Assembly: GCF_017743935.1 (NCBI RefSeq) | Contig: NZ_JAGHRE010000006.1 | Span: 124,001-188,000, forward strand | Source: Tropicibacter sp. R16_0 | GTDB lineage: Bacteria > Pseudomonadota > Alphaproteobacteria > Rhodobacterales > Rhodobacteraceae | DNA: 64,000 nucleotides | Direction of reading: 5' to 3' | Part shown: positions 43,722 to 53,114 of the stretch, piece by piece | How the letters are laid out: each line of letters begins with the position of its first letter | How positions within the stretch are numbered: position 1 is the first letter of the stretch | Translations under genes and position numbers: made by a program | The notes under the pieces: generated by a model | The model's input: the letters and a program-made list of their open reading frames with translations, nothing else | What the model was told of the DNA's origin: nothing | The model's database searches: none

Positions 43722-44699
43722 ATGAGTTTTCTCCCCATCGAACAAGCCCCGGCACGGCTTAATCGCAGCGAATTGGCCATTCCTGGCTCGCAGCCACAAA
43801 TGTTTGAAAAAGCAGCAAAATCCGACGTCGATGTGATCTTCCTCGACCTCGAAGATGCGGTTGCACCGGATGAAAAGGAACAGGCCCGCAAGAACATCAT
43901 CGCGGCCCTCAATGACATTGATTGGGGCACCAAGACAATGTCGGTGCGCATCAACGGACTGGACACGCACTACATGTATCGCGATGTGGTGGACGTGGTT
44001 GAACAGGCGGGTGAGCGGCTCGATTTGATCATGATCCCCAAGGTCGGAACTGCGGCAGATGTCTATGCCGTGGACATGCTGGTGACCCAGATTGAGGACG
44101 CCAAAGGCCTCAAGAAACGGATCGGTTTTGAGCACATCATCGAGACCGCTTTGGGCATGCAAAATGTCAGCGAAATCGGAGCCGCTTCCAAGCGGAACGA
44201 GAGCCTTCATTTCGGGGTTGCCGACTATGCCGCCAGCACCCGTGCACGGACCACGATCATCGGCGGTGTGAACCCCGATTACTCGGTGCTGACCGATCCG
44301 ATGGACGACGGCGCGCGCATGACCCATTGGGGCGACATGTGGCACTATGCTCTGGCACGGATGGTGGTCGCGGCGCGGGCCAATGGCCTGCGTCCGATCG
44401 ACGGCCCATTCGGTGATTTCCAGGACCCCGAAGGTTACAAAGCGGCCGCCAAACGCGCTGCTGTTCTGGGCTGCGAAGGCAAATGGGCGATCCACCCCAG
44501 CCAGATCGAACTCGCCAATGAGGTCATGTCGCCGAGCGACGCCGAAGTCACCAAAGCGCAGCGCATTCTCGAGGCGATGGCCGATGCCGAGGCCGCAGGC
44601 AAGGGTGCGGTGTCTCTGGACGGTCGGTTGATCGATTACGCCTCGATCCGGCAGGCCGAAGTTCTGGTCGAAAAAGCACGCCAGATTTCAGGCGCTTAA
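43722..44699 (+). CDS. mcl: L-malyl-CoA lyase
   Basis: A 325-residue CitE-like lyase that splits malyl-CoA to acetyl-CoA and glyoxylate. It is very close in length and sequence pattern to the serine-cycle enzyme of Methylorubrum: the N-terminal RLNRSELAIPGSQPQMFEKA, DVIFLDLEDAVAPDEKEQAR (metal and substrate acidic residues), RINGLDTHYMYRDVVD, FGVADYAASTRART and the C-terminal GKWAIHPSQIELANEV. Start 43722 follows AAGGAG. It lies downstream of the LuxR-type regulator and ends in a strong terminator. Roseobacters also use such lyases in the ethylmalonyl-CoA pathway, but the adjacent mtkAB favour the serine cycle. Confidence 0.92.
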   Translation: MSFLPIEQAPARLNRSELAIPGSQPQMFEKAAKSDVDVIFLDLEDAVAPDEKEQARKNIIAALNDIDWGTKTMSVRINGLDTHYMYRDVVDVVEQAGERLDLIMIPKVGTAADVYAVDMLVTQIEDAKGLKKRIGFEHIIETALGMQNVSEIGAASKRNESLHFGVADYAASTRARTTIIGGVNPDYSVLTDPMDDGARMTHWGDMWHYALARMVVAARANGLRPIDGPFGDFQDPEGYKAAAKRAAVLGCEGKWAIHPSQIELANEVMSPSDAEVTKAQRILEAMADAEAAGKGAVSLDGRLIDYASIRQAEVLVEKARQISGA

Positions 44700-44709
44700 C
44701 CGACATGAG

Positions 44710-44746
44710 CCGGTGCCCGAAAACTCAATCGGGCACCGGTGTTTTA
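44710..44746 (+). terminator. Rho-independent terminator after mcl
   Basis: Perfect 11-bp stem CCGGTGCCCGA/TCGGGCACCGG, 8-nt loop, then TGTTTTA, eleven bases after the mcl stop. Confidence 0.9.
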
Positions 44747-44807
44747 CGCTTTGAAACACGCCAGCCACTCTGCATAGTGACCCAAAGCGAAGCCTTGGAG
44801 GTGCGAC

Positions 44808-45785
44808 ATGGTCGGCGGCGGTGATCCTTTCTTTCAACCTGTATCCGCGATGGATTTGCCGCGGTTCGCAGGCGTTCCCACCTTCATGCGCTTGCCGCAT
44901 CTGGCGCCCGATCATGACAGATACTCGGATGTTCAGATGGGGTTGGTAGGCGTCCCTTGGGATGGCGGCACGACCAACAGGGCCGGTGCGCGCCATGGTC
45001 CGCGACAACTGCGCGACTATTCCTCGATGATCCGGGCGATGAATGCGGCAACCGGGGTGAACCCCTTTGCGTCGGTGAACTGTGCCGATCTGGGCGATGT
45101 GCCGCCGAACCCGATCGACATTCAGGACAGTCTGAACCGGATTGCAGAATTCTATACCACTTTGAAAAACAACGGCATTGTCCCGATGACGGCGGGTGGC
45201 GATCATTTGTCGACATTGCCGATCTTGCGGGCCTTGGCCAGTGATGGACCCGTTGGATTGATCCAATTCGACAGCCACACGGATCTGTTCGATAGCTATT
45301 TTGGCGGCAACAAGTTCACCCATGGCACCCCGTTCCGCCGCGCAATCGAAGAGGGGCTGGTCGACCCGAAGCGCTTTGTCCAGATCGGCATCCGGGGCAC
45401 GGCCTATAACACCGAAGATGTGGAATGGGGCATCGAACAGGGAATTCGGATCATCCGGATCGAAGAGCTGTTTGATCGCGGCATTAGGGACGTGATGCGC
45501 GAGGCACGCCAGATCCTGGGCGATCAGCCCGCCTATTGCACCTATGATATCGATTTTGTCGACCCGACCTATGCACCTGGCACCGGTACGCCCGAAATCG
45601 GCGGTCCGAACAGTTTTCAGGCGCAGCAGGTTATTCGCGAGCTTGCAGGTGTGAACCTGATCGGGGGCGATCTGGTCGAGGTCTCCCCGCCTTTTGATCA
45701 AGGCGGAGGCACGGCCTGGCTTGGGATTTCGTTGATGTTCGAATTGATGTGCGTTCTGTCTCAGGCGATTTTGGCGCGGGGTTGA
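44808..45785 (+). CDS. Agmatinase-family ureohydrolase
   Basis: A 325-residue arginase/agmatinase superfamily enzyme with all binuclear manganese ligands: GGDHLS, DSHTD and DIDFVDP. The loop DPTYAPGTGTPEIGG is agmatinase-like. Members hydrolyse agmatine, guanidinobutyrate or guanidinopropionate to urea plus an amine, and some act on other guanidino compounds; substrate cannot be fixed here. GGAGGTGCGAC precedes the start. It is a single gene after the mcl terminator, and its 3' end overlaps the convergent phosphodiesterase gene by 25 bp. Confidence 0.85.
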   Translation: MVGGGDPFFQPVSAMDLPRFAGVPTFMRLPHLAPDHDRYSDVQMGLVGVPWDGGTTNRAGARHGPRQLRDYSSMIRAMNAATGVNPFASVNCADLGDVPPNPIDIQDSLNRIAEFYTTLKNNGIVPMTAGGDHLSTLPILRALASDGPVGLIQFDSHTDLFDSYFGGNKFTHGTPFRRAIEEGLVDPKRFVQIGIRGTAYNTEDVEWGIEQGIRIIRIEELFDRGIRDVMREARQILGDQPAYCTYDIDFVDPTYAPGTGTPEIGGPNSFQAQQVIRELAGVNLIGGDLVEVSPPFDQGGGTAWLGISLMFELMCVLSQAILARG

Positions 45786-46732
45786 TCCCGCTCCAGCCAA
45801 TCCAACCCGTGATCCAACAGCTTGCGCTGCACCCGGCCCGGATAATCGGTGACGATGGCATCGACGCCCAGGTCGATCATCTGGTCGATCTCGTCCGCTT
45901 CGTTCACCGTCCAAACGGCCACGATCAGGCCCAGATCGTGGGCGCGGGCAACCGTATCTGCGTTGACATCCAGGTAGTAGGGGCACCATAGCTTGCCACC
46001 AGCCTCGGCCACCAAGCCGGGCAGCGTATGATAGGTCTCGGCCGTGATCTCTGGCCCGGCCTGTGTGGCCTCATCCTCGCCAATGTCGGCATCGTTCTCG
46101 GGCAGTTGCGTCAGGAACGAGGTTGGCATCTCGGGCGCTTGCCGCGCACATTCCGCCAGCAGGTTCCAGTCAAAACTGTGCATCAGCGTCCGTTCGGTCA
46201 ACCCGGCATGTCGCACATCCGCAATGACGGCGGCTACAATCTCGGCGCGGGCTGTGGCGTCTTGCAGCCGCTCGGGATCGGATTTGATTTCCAGCATCAA
46301 GTGCACGCCGTGGTGCTGTGGTTGTGCCAGCATATCACACAGGTCGCTCAGACGCGGAATGCGCACCCCGTTCAGATAGGCCTGATCGGGAAACCGCTGA
46401 CCATAGGCGCTCTGCCCATCCAGCCCACCAACATCGTATTGGGCCAATTCGTCCCAAGTCAAAGCGGACAGTTTCGGCTCTGTACCTTGCAACCACGCGC
46501 CAGAGGCATCTCGGGCCACCGAGCGGGTCAGGTGGTGATTGTGCGTGATGACCGGTACGCCATCGCGGGTGATGGCGACGTCGAATTCCAGCAACTCGAC
46601 ACCACAGGCCAGCGTAAAGGCGAACCCCTCCATCGTGTTTTCGGGCATGACGCCGCGCGCCCCACGGTGCCCCACCAAACGGATCAGGCCCGGGCCGCGC
46701 CGAAAGGCGTCGAGCTGGGGAAAGGTGGTCAT
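45761..46732 (-). CDS. ugpQ: Glycerophosphodiester phosphodiesterase
   Basis: A 323-residue GDPD-family enzyme ([18 protein letters not shown] at the N-terminus, [19 protein letters not shown] carrying the metal and catalytic residues, and a C-terminal [12 protein letters not shown]). It hydrolyses glycerophosphodiesters to glycerol 3-phosphate and an alcohol in the cytoplasm. It is the last gene of ugpBAEC and its start overlaps ugpC (ATGA), so it processes the diesters imported by that transporter. The tail overlaps the agmatinase-family gene on the other strand. Confidence 0.9.
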   Translation of the reverse strand: MTTFPQLDAFRRGPGLIRLVGHRGARGVMPENTMEGFAFTLACGVELLEFDVAITRDGVPVITHNHHLTRSVARDASGAWLQGTEPKLSALTWDELAQYDVGGLDGQSAYGQRFPDQAYLNGVRIPRLSDLCDMLAQPQHHGVHLMLEIKSDPERLQDATARAEIVAAVIADVRHAGLTERTLMHSFDWNLLAECARQAPEMPTSFLTQLPENDADIGEDEATQAGPEITAETYHTLPGLVAEAGGKLWCPYYLDVNADTVARAHDLGLIVAVWTVNEADEIDQMIDLGVDAIVTDYPGRVQRKLLDHGLDWLERDQPRAKIA

Positions 46733-47784
46733 GGGTTCAGCCGTTTTTCGGTTTTCGGATCAAACAGGTGGACCAGATCGGGCGCGATGGAAAACCGCCG
46801 CTGTGTCCCGCTGTCTGCTGTGACGTGACCCGAGACCGACGCCACCATCTCATGGCTGGTTCCGCTAAGCGTCCCGTGCAGCAAGGTGTTGGCCCCCAAC
46901 TGTTCCACCATTTCGACGTCGATGGACACAGGCCCGTTTTCGTCGGGCGTCAGATGCTCGGGGCGCAGGCCCAGCAGAACATCGCCCTGCGCATCCGTTT
47001 CACTGTTCACTTGAGCACCACCAGGCAGGGTGATGGTTCCACCCGCTGCCTGCGCCGGGATGAAATTCATCGCCGGGCTGCCGATGAAACCGGCCACAAA
47101 GACCGAGGCAGGGCGATCATAGAGCTCAATCGGCGTGCCGAACTGTTCGACATAGCCGCCGTTCAGCACCATCAACCGGTCGCCCAATGTCATCGCCTCG
47201 ACCTGATCATGGGTCACATAGATCGAGGTCACGCCAAGGCGCTGTTGCAGTTTGCGGATCTCCAGACGCATTTGCACCCGCAACTTGGCATCCAGGTTCG
47301 ACAGTGGCTCGTCAAACAAAAACACCTGCGGGTCGCGTACAATGGCGCGGCCCATAGCAACCCGCTGACGCTGCCCGCCTGATAGCTGCCGGGGCTTGCG
47401 GTCCAGGTATTGGCCGATCTCCAGGATGTCGGCCGCCTCTTCAACGCGGCGGTTGATCTCGTCCTTGGACAGTTTGCGGATTTTCAGACCGTACGCCATG
47501 TTCTCGCGCACGCTCATATGCGGATAGAGAGCGTAGTTCTGGAACACCATTGCGATGTCGCGGGCAGAGGGTTCCAGCTCGTTCACCCGTTTGCCACCGA
47601 TCTGGATTTCACCAGAGGTCACGGTCTCCAACCCCGCCACCATCCGCAGCAGAGTCGACTTGCCACAGCCCGAGGGGCCGACGATGACGATGAACTCGCC
47701 ATCTTTGATGTCGCCCTCGATGTGGTGCAGGACTTCGGTCGGGCCATAAGATTTGGTCAGATCGGTCAGTGTGATGTCAGCCAT
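46729..47784 (-). CDS. ugpC: sn-Glycerol-3-phosphate ABC transporter ATPase
   Basis: A 351-residue ABC ATPase of the CUT1/MalK type. Walker [10 protein letters not shown], signature [14 protein letters not shown], Walker [14 protein letters not shown], switch His in VTHDQVEAM, and a C-terminal TOBE/MalK regulatory domain. It powers uptake with UgpAE. The gene sits 12 bp after ugpE and is coupled to the phosphodiesterase gene. Confidence 0.92.
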   Translation of the reverse strand: MADITLTDLTKSYGPTEVLHHIEGDIKDGEFIVIVGPSGCGKSTLLRMVAGLETVTSGEIQIGGKRVNELEPSARDIAMVFQNYALYPHMSVRENMAYGLKIRKLSKDEINRRVEEAADILEIGQYLDRKPRQLSGGQRQRVAMGRAIVRDPQVFLFDEPLSNLDAKLRVQMRLEIRKLQQRLGVTSIYVTHDQVEAMTLGDRLMVLNGGYVEQFGTPIELYDRPASVFVAGFIGSPAMNFIPAQAAGGTITLPGGAQVNSETDAQGDVLLGLRPEHLTPDENGPVSIDVEMVEQLGANTLLHGTLSGTSHEMVASVSGHVTADSGTQRRFSIAPDLVHLFDPKTEKRLNP

Positions 47785-47796
47785 GTCTTGGGCGTC

Positions 47797-48648
47797 CTAT
47801 TTGTCGGTTTCGGTCAAGCCCTGCACAAAGAGCTTTTGCATCGAGATCACGACGAAGATCGGGGGGATCATCGCCAAAAGCGCGGTCATCATGATGATGT
47901 TCCACTGTGGGCTTTGCTCGGCCGCTTCAAGCATCTGCTTGATCGACATAACAATCGTCGTCATGGACGTGTCGGTGGTGATGAGCAGCGGCCAGAGGTA
48001 CTGGTTCCAGCCAAAGATGAAAAGGATCACAAACAGCGCGGCAATGTTGGTCCGGCTCAGCGGCAGCAGGATATCCCAGAAGAACCGCATCGGGCCCGCC
48101 CCATCAATCCGCGCGCTTTCCAGCATCTCGTCCGGCACGGTCAGGAACACCTGACGGAACATGAAAGTCGCGGTGGCAGATGCGATCAGCGGAATCGACA
48201 AGCCCCAATAGCTGTTGAGCATTCCAAGGTTCGCGACCACCTCGAACGTGGGCAGAATGCGGACCTCGACCGGGAGCATCAGGGTGATGAAGATCATCCA
48301 GAAACACGCCATGCGGAACGGGAACTTGAAATAGACGATAGCAAAGGCCGACAGCAGCGAAATGGCGATTTTACCAAACGAGATCATCAGCGCCATGAAC
48401 AGGCTGTTGAAAAGCATCAGCCAGACGGGCGCGGATTCCGTTCCGCTCAGCCCCTCTCCAAACAGGGTCTGTTTCAGGTTCACCCACAGCTGATCTCCGG
48501 GCCAGAGCGGCAGCGGGGCCTGGGCCATGCGGATCTCGTCATGGCTGGCCGCAACAAAGGTAATCCAGATCGGCAAGGCGATAGCAATGACGCCAAGTAC
48601 CAGCACAAGGTGGGTGATGAAATCGGCAAGGGGGCGGTTCTCAACCAT
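47797..48648 (-). CDS. ugpE: sn-Glycerol-3-phosphate ABC transporter permease UgpE
   Basis: A 283-residue inner-membrane permease with six predicted helices and the ATPase-contact loop ESARIDGAGPMRFFWDILLP. MalG-type subunit of a CUT1 transporter. Its start overlaps the ugpA stop by one base. Confidence 0.9.
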   Translation of the reverse strand: MVENRPLADFITHLVLVLGVIAIALPIWITFVAASHDEIRMAQAPLPLWPGDQLWVNLKQTLFGEGLSGTESAPVWLMLFNSLFMALMISFGKIAISLLSAFAIVYFKFPFRMACFWMIFITLMLPVEVRILPTFEVVANLGMLNSYWGLSIPLIASATATFMFRQVFLTVPDEMLESARIDGAGPMRFFWDILLPLSRTNIAALFVILFIFGWNQYLWPLLITTDTSMTTIVMSIKQMLEAAEQSPQWNIIMMTALLAMIPPIFVVISMQKLFVQGLTETDK

Positions 48649-49529
48649 CAGTATTCCACCTTTCGTTCGACATAGCGGAATTGGACAACGGTCATTGCGA
48701 TGACCAGCACCATCAGGATCACGGATTGTGCAGCCGACCCACCAAGGTCGAGGCCGACAAAACCGTCATTGAACACCTTGTAGACAAGGATCGTGGTCGA
48801 TGTGCCGGGACCACCTTGAGTCACCGCATGGATGATCCCGAAGGTTTCAAAGAAGGCATAAACCATGTTGATCACCAGCAAGAAGAATGTGGTGGGAGAG
48901 ATAAGCGGGAAGATGATCGTCCAGAACCGGCGACCGGGGCCTGCACCATCAATTGCCGCCGCTTCGATCACCGAATTCGGGATCGACTGCATCGCCGCAA
49001 GATAGAACAGGAAGTTATAGGCCACCTGCTTCCAGGCCGCGGCCAGAATGACCAGCGCCATCGCCTGACCACCGTTCAAATAGTGGTTCCAGGTAACGCC
49101 GATCATTTCCAGGAAATAGGGCAAAATGCCAAGCGTGGGGTTGAACATGAACACCCACAACGCACCGGCCAGAACCGGCGCAATCGCATAGGGCCAGATC
49201 AGCAGCGTCCGATAGAGCATCGCGCCGCGCACCACGCGCTGAGCAAACCCCGCCAGGATCAGCGCGAACCCCATCGACAGGGCCGCGACCAGCACGGAAA
49301 ACACAGCCGTACGCCAGAACGCATCATGATAGTGGCTGTCTTCCCATAGGATCTGGAAGTTCTCGAACCAGACGAACTCGGACCCCAGGCCAAAGGCGTC
49401 TTCGATCAGGAACGACTGATACATCGCCTGACTGGCGGGCCAGATGAAAAAGATCAGCGTGATAGCCAACTGTGGCGCCACCAGCAAATAGGGCAGGGGC
49501 GACGACGGAAAATGAACGCGTTTCAGCAT
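48648..49529 (-). CDS. ugpA: sn-Glycerol-3-phosphate ABC transporter permease UgpA
   Basis: A 293-residue inner-membrane permease of the MalF type with six predicted helices and the EAA loop [20 protein letters not shown]. It forms the channel with UgpE. It is separated from ugpB by a 72-bp gap that holds a strong hairpin. Confidence 0.9.
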   Translation of the reverse strand: MLKRVHFPSSPLPYLLVAPQLAITLIFFIWPASQAMYQSFLIEDAFGLGSEFVWFENFQILWEDSHYHDAFWRTAVFSVLVAALSMGFALILAGFAQRVVRGAMLYRTLLIWPYAIAPVLAGALWVFMFNPTLGILPYFLEMIGVTWNHYLNGGQAMALVILAAAWKQVAYNFLFYLAAMQSIPNSVIEAAAIDGAGPGRRFWTIIFPLISPTTFFLLVINMVYAFFETFGIIHAVTQGGPGTSTTILVYKVFNDGFVGLDLGGSAAQSVILMVLVIAMTVVQFRYVERKVEY

Positions 49530-49553
49530 GCTTTTGCCTGTTCAAATGCGAAA

Positions 49554-49583
49554 ACCATGCCGCCCGTATCGGGGCGGCATGGT
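49554..49583 (-). terminator. Intercistronic hairpin between ugpB and ugpA
   Basis: Perfect 12-bp stem ACCATGCCGCCC/GGGCGGCATGGT with a 6-nt loop, followed on the minus strand by TTT. Likely a partial terminator or mRNA stabiliser that raises binding protein over permease. Confidence 0.7.
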
Positions 49584-49601
49584 CAGAGTTTCAAAAGAGG
49601 C

Positions 49602-50903
49602 TTAGTTGGCCGAACGCTCAAACTTGCGCAGCAGGGCGTTGCCACGCTCGGCGGCAGCGTTCAGGGCGTCGGTCGCGTTCTTTTCACCGCTCCAGACCGC
49701 TTCCATCTCTTCGTTGATCACGTCGCGGACCTGAACAAAGTTGCCAAACCGCAGACCACGCGAGTTGGCGGTGGGGGTGTTCAGGCTCAGCTGTTTGATC
49801 GCAGTATCCGTGCCGGGGTTGCTGTCATAGAAACCCTGCTCTTTCGACAGCTCATAAGCGGCCGTGGTGATCGGAACATAACCGGTCTCCTGGTGCCACC
49901 ACGCCTGAACCTCGGGCGAGGACAGATAGGTCATGAACTTGGCTGTGCCTTTGTATTCTTCGGCATCGTGACCGCCCAGAACCCACAGCGTTGCACCACC
50001 GATGATCGAGTTCTGCGGTGCGTCAGCGACCGAAGTATCGAGCGGCAGCATTGTCTGGCCAAAGTTGAACTTGGCCTGGCTCACCATCGAGCCGTAGTAG
50101 GCAGAAGAGTTCAGCCACATTCCGCATTCACCGTTGGTGAACATGGGCAGGCTGTCGCCGCGACGACCACCGTATTTGAATAGGTTGCCTTCGGACATGG
50201 ACGCGATGTCATCCAGACGCGCGGCGACCTTTTCGTTGTTAAAGGTGAACTCGGTGTCGAACCCGGCAAAACCGTTTTCCTTGGTGCCCAGTTCCAGGTT
50301 GTGCCAAGCCGAGAAGTTCTCGATCATGACCCATGACTGCCAGCCGAAGGACACGCCGCAGTCCATGCCGTTGTCGACCAATTTTTGCGCGGCCTCTTTC
50401 ACTTCGTCCCAGGTTTCGGGAACCTTGGCGCCAGCTGCGTCCAGCGCGTCTTTGTTGTACCACAGAACCGGGGTCGAGCTGTTGAAGGGCATCGACAGCA
50501 GTTCACCTTCGGGTGTCTGATAGTACGACACAACCGCCGGCAGGAACGCGTCGCCGTCAAACGGTTCGCCCGCGTCTTTCATCATCTGCTCAACCGGAAC
50601 GATTGCGCCTTTGGCGGCCATCATGGTCGCGGTGCCGACCTCGAAAACCTGAACGATCTGCGGGTGCTCTTTCGCACGGAACGCAGCAATCGCGGCGGTC
50701 ATGGTTTCGGTATAGTTGCCCTTGTAGACGGGAACGACCTTGTACTCGTCCTGCGTGGCGTTGAAATCTTCGGCGATCTTGTTGACGCGCTCACCGTTGG
50801 TGCCGCCCATGGCGTGCCACCACTGAACCTCGGTTTCAGCGAATGTTGTTGTTGCAAACGAGGCCAGAACAGCCGTCGAGCAGAGAATGGATTTAACAGA
50901 CAT
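49602..50903 (-). CDS. ugpB: sn-Glycerol-3-phosphate-binding periplasmic protein
   Basis: A 433-residue binding protein with a Sec signal (MSVKSILCSTAVLASFATTT, cleavage near FAE). It follows the E. coli UgpB pattern closely: KGNYTETMTAAIAAFRA, VFEVGTATMMAAKGAI, LSMPFNSSTPVLWYNKDA, GWQSWVMIENFSAWH and QNSIIGGATLWVLGG. It binds glycerol 3-phosphate and glycerophosphodiesters. Start 50903 is chosen for the signal peptide. It is divergent from a LysR gene, an unusual regulator for ugp, which is usually under PhoB. Confidence 0.93.
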   Translation of the reverse strand: MSVKSILCSTAVLASFATTTFAETEVQWWHAMGGTNGERVNKIAEDFNATQDEYKVVPVYKGNYTETMTAAIAAFRAKEHPQIVQVFEVGTATMMAAKGAIVPVEQMMKDAGEPFDGDAFLPAVVSYYQTPEGELLSMPFNSSTPVLWYNKDALDAAGAKVPETWDEVKEAAQKLVDNGMDCGVSFGWQSWVMIENFSAWHNLELGTKENGFAGFDTEFTFNNEKVAARLDDIASMSEGNLFKYGGRRGDSLPMFTNGECGMWLNSSAYYGSMVSQAKFNFGQTMLPLDTSVADAPQNSIIGGATLWVLGGHDAEEYKGTAKFMTYLSSPEVQAWWHQETGYVPITTAAYELSKEQGFYDSNPGTDTAIKQLSLNTPTANSRGLRFGNFVQVRDVINEEMEAVWSGEKNATDALNAAAERGNALLRKFERSAN

Positions 50904-50984
50904 TTTTTGTCTCCCCGTACGTTGGATGCGCAAAGAGTGTGCAAGCCTGCTCATAATGCAAGCAAAAGTTTTTTGACAAAAAGC

Positions 50985-50999
50985 ATAACACAACATTAT
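50985..50999. promoter_or_regulatory. LysR box in the ugpB/LysR divergent promoter
   Basis: ATAACACAACATTAT fits T-N11-A with symmetric ATAA/TTAT ends, 40 bp before the LysR start and 82 bp before ugpB. Confidence 0.5.
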
Positions 51000-51038
51000 A
51001 TCCAGAAAAACTGGAACATTGCTGCAGGCGGTAAGTCA

Positions 51039-51950
51039 TTGAAATTCAAGCTCAGACAACTCGAGGCATTCCAAGCCGTGGCCAAGACTGGGTCGGTGAC
51101 ACGGGCTGCAAAATCCTTGGGGATATCTCAACCAGCCACGAGTCGGCTGTTGTCGGACTTCTCGAAAACAGTTGCGATTGATCTGTTCCGCCGCGAAGGG
51201 GGCGTTCTGATTCCAACCAGCGAAGCGCGCTATCTGCTGTCTGAGGTTGGGCGCGTGTTTGACAGCTTGCAACACCTTGAAGAGCTGAACCGCGACCTGA
51301 CAGACCGGACCGCCGGGCATCTGCGCATCGCCTGTTTGCCGGGGTTTGCGACGACGCTATTGCCCGAATTGCTGGCCGAATTTCTAAAGGAACGCCCTGG
51401 CGTCAGCTTGACATTGGAACCGGATCGACCCGAGCGCATTCTGGAATGGATGATCGGCGAGCAATACGATTGCGGGATCACGGATGAATTCACGGGTCAT
51501 CCTGCGGTTGAGCATACAAATGTCCCGATCAAGACCGCCTGCGTTCTGCCCAAAGGGCACCCCCTGGCCGAGTTGGACTGCCTTTCGCCGCTGGATCTGA
51601 AGAACGAACGTTTCATCCACGCCCGCCGCGACAGCCCGTTTTACACTCGCCTGTCCAACACATTTGCGGACTACGGCGTGCTTATGAACACTTGGGTCGA
51701 AGTGCGGCAGTTCTCAACCGCCTGCATCATGGTGGGCCAGGGGCAGGGCGTCACCATCGTCAGCGCGCTGGATGCCGAACAATACCGCAACAGCAACATT
51801 GAAATCCGCCGGTTCGAGCCGGAAATCCATCACTGGCTCTCGATCCTCAAGCCCGCATCGGGCAGCCGATCACTGCTATCCTTGGACTTTGTCGACACCT
51901 TCATGGACAGCCTCAGCCCTTACATGAGCGACACCAAAGATCGTCTGTAA
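51039..51950 (+). CDS. LysR-family transcriptional regulator of the ugp locus
   Basis: A 303-residue LysR protein: winged helix at 1-60 (LRQLEAFQAVAKTGSVTRAA, then GISQPATSRLLSDF) and an effector-binding domain after it. Translation most likely starts at TTG 51039, because the helix-turn-helix begins immediately and no ATG is in frame nearby. It is divergent from ugpB and should control the ugp operon. The effector is unknown. Confidence 0.82.
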   Translation: MKFKLRQLEAFQAVAKTGSVTRAAKSLGISQPATSRLLSDFSKTVAIDLFRREGGVLIPTSEARYLLSEVGRVFDSLQHLEELNRDLTDRTAGHLRIACLPGFATTLLPELLAEFLKERPGVSLTLEPDRPERILEWMIGEQYDCGITDEFTGHPAVEHTNVPIKTACVLPKGHPLAELDCLSPLDLKNERFIHARRDSPFYTRLSNTFADYGVLMNTWVEVRQFSTACIMVGQGQGVTIVSALDAEQYRNSNIEIRRFEPEIHHWLSILKPASGSRSLLSLDFVDTFMDSLSPYMSDTKDRL

Positions 51951-52052
51951 ACGTGACGATACGGCAGGCAGCTTTGATTGCGCTTGTCTTGGCCGCGTTT
52001 CAAAACCAAATGTTATGCCAACTGCTCCGGCGCGTGCGGATAAGAGGTTGAA

Positions 52053-53027
52053 TTGACCGAGACAAGTAACCACCAGGGATTCGTTCCACCCGTCTGGCTG
52101 CGCTCACCCGTCGTCCAATCGGCGCTCGCCAGTGCCAAGTTCCGCAAACGCGGTGCGACGGATTTGGAAGGTGCGGCGCAGTACCACCTTCTGACCGGTG
52201 GATCAGGGGCGCGAACATCCTGCCTGTTGTCCCGTCATCCACAGTCACGCGGGTTGGTTGTGATCCTGCATGGGTGGCTGGGGTCGGTTCAATCGGCCTA
52301 TGTCGTGTCGACCGCCAAGTTTTTGTTTCGACAAGGGTACAGCGTCTGCCGCGTGAACTTGTTGGAACATGGCGATTCAGTCACGCTGAACCCCGGATTT
52401 CATCACGCAGCCGAAGATGCGGATCTGTTCGACGCCATTGCAGAAGCCACAGGCCTGACCGACGATGAATCGGTCTCACTGATCGGTTATTCTCTGGGGG
52501 GTAATTTTGCGCTGCGCGTTGCGCGTCGTCTGCGTTCACAACCTCTTCCCAAGATGGGTCATGTCTTTGCGATCAGTCCGGTGATCGATCCCGTCTCGTC
52601 GAGCCCGATGATCGATTCGCATCCACTTATGCGGGCATATTTCACGCGCAAACTGCGGCGGTGGCTGCGCGAAAAAACCGAAGCTTTCCCGGATCGGTAT
52701 CAGGCAGGCAACATCGCCAAGCACAAGGACGTTTTGGGCATGTCCCACGACATCATCTGTGGTTGGACCGAGTTTGAAACGTTGGACGACTACTTTCGCG
52801 CCTATCGGCTGCTGCCAAGTGACTTTGAGGGGTGCCCTGCGAAATTGACCTTGTTTGGCGCTTTCGATGATCCGGTGGTGAGCGGTTCAGATATTGCGGC
52901 GATGGCAGGGCGAGACATGGATGTCATCATGTCCCCTTTCGGCGGCCACAACGGGTTCTTTGACGCCGTCCGCGGGCCTACATTTTATGATCGGGCGATC
53001 TTGAACAGTCTGTCTTCTGCGATTTGA
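52053..53027 (+). CDS. Alpha/beta hydrolase (YheT-like)
   Basis: A 324-residue protein with the alpha/beta-hydrolase fold: oxyanion region VILHGWLGS, nucleophile elbow GYSLGGNF, an acid in FGAFDDPVV, and a late histidine in FGGHNGFFD. The long N-terminal segment before the fold resembles YheT/ABHD-type hydrolases. Ester or amide substrate unknown. The start is TTG 52053 with AGAGG upstream. It lies between the LysR gene and an FAD oxidoreductase. Confidence 0.7.
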   Translation: MTETSNHQGFVPPVWLRSPVVQSALASAKFRKRGATDLEGAAQYHLLTGGSGARTSCLLSRHPQSRGLVVILHGWLGSVQSAYVVSTAKFLFRQGYSVCRVNLLEHGDSVTLNPGFHHAAEDADLFDAIAEATGLTDDESVSLIGYSLGGNFALRVARRLRSQPLPKMGHVFAISPVIDPVSSSPMIDSHPLMRAYFTRKLRRWLREKTEAFPDRYQAGNIAKHKDVLGMSHDIICGWTEFETLDDYFRAYRLLPSDFEGCPAKLTLFGAFDDPVVSGSDIAAMAGRDMDVIMSPFGGHNGFFDAVRGPTFYDRAILNSLSSAI

Positions 53028-53114
53028 CGCTTTCGAACAATTTCGGTTCGCTGATGACTTGCTGAATCCGAAGGGTTCGTGAAAGGTGCCCGCAAATTCT
53101 GGCGCGAGGGTCAC

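Noticed and set aside
50385-51038. Long N-terminal extension upstream of the LysR gene at 51039
   Set aside because: The upstream part is antisense to ugpB and crosses the promoter; the LysR helix-turn-helix begins at 51039, so the extension is an open frame without coding meaning.
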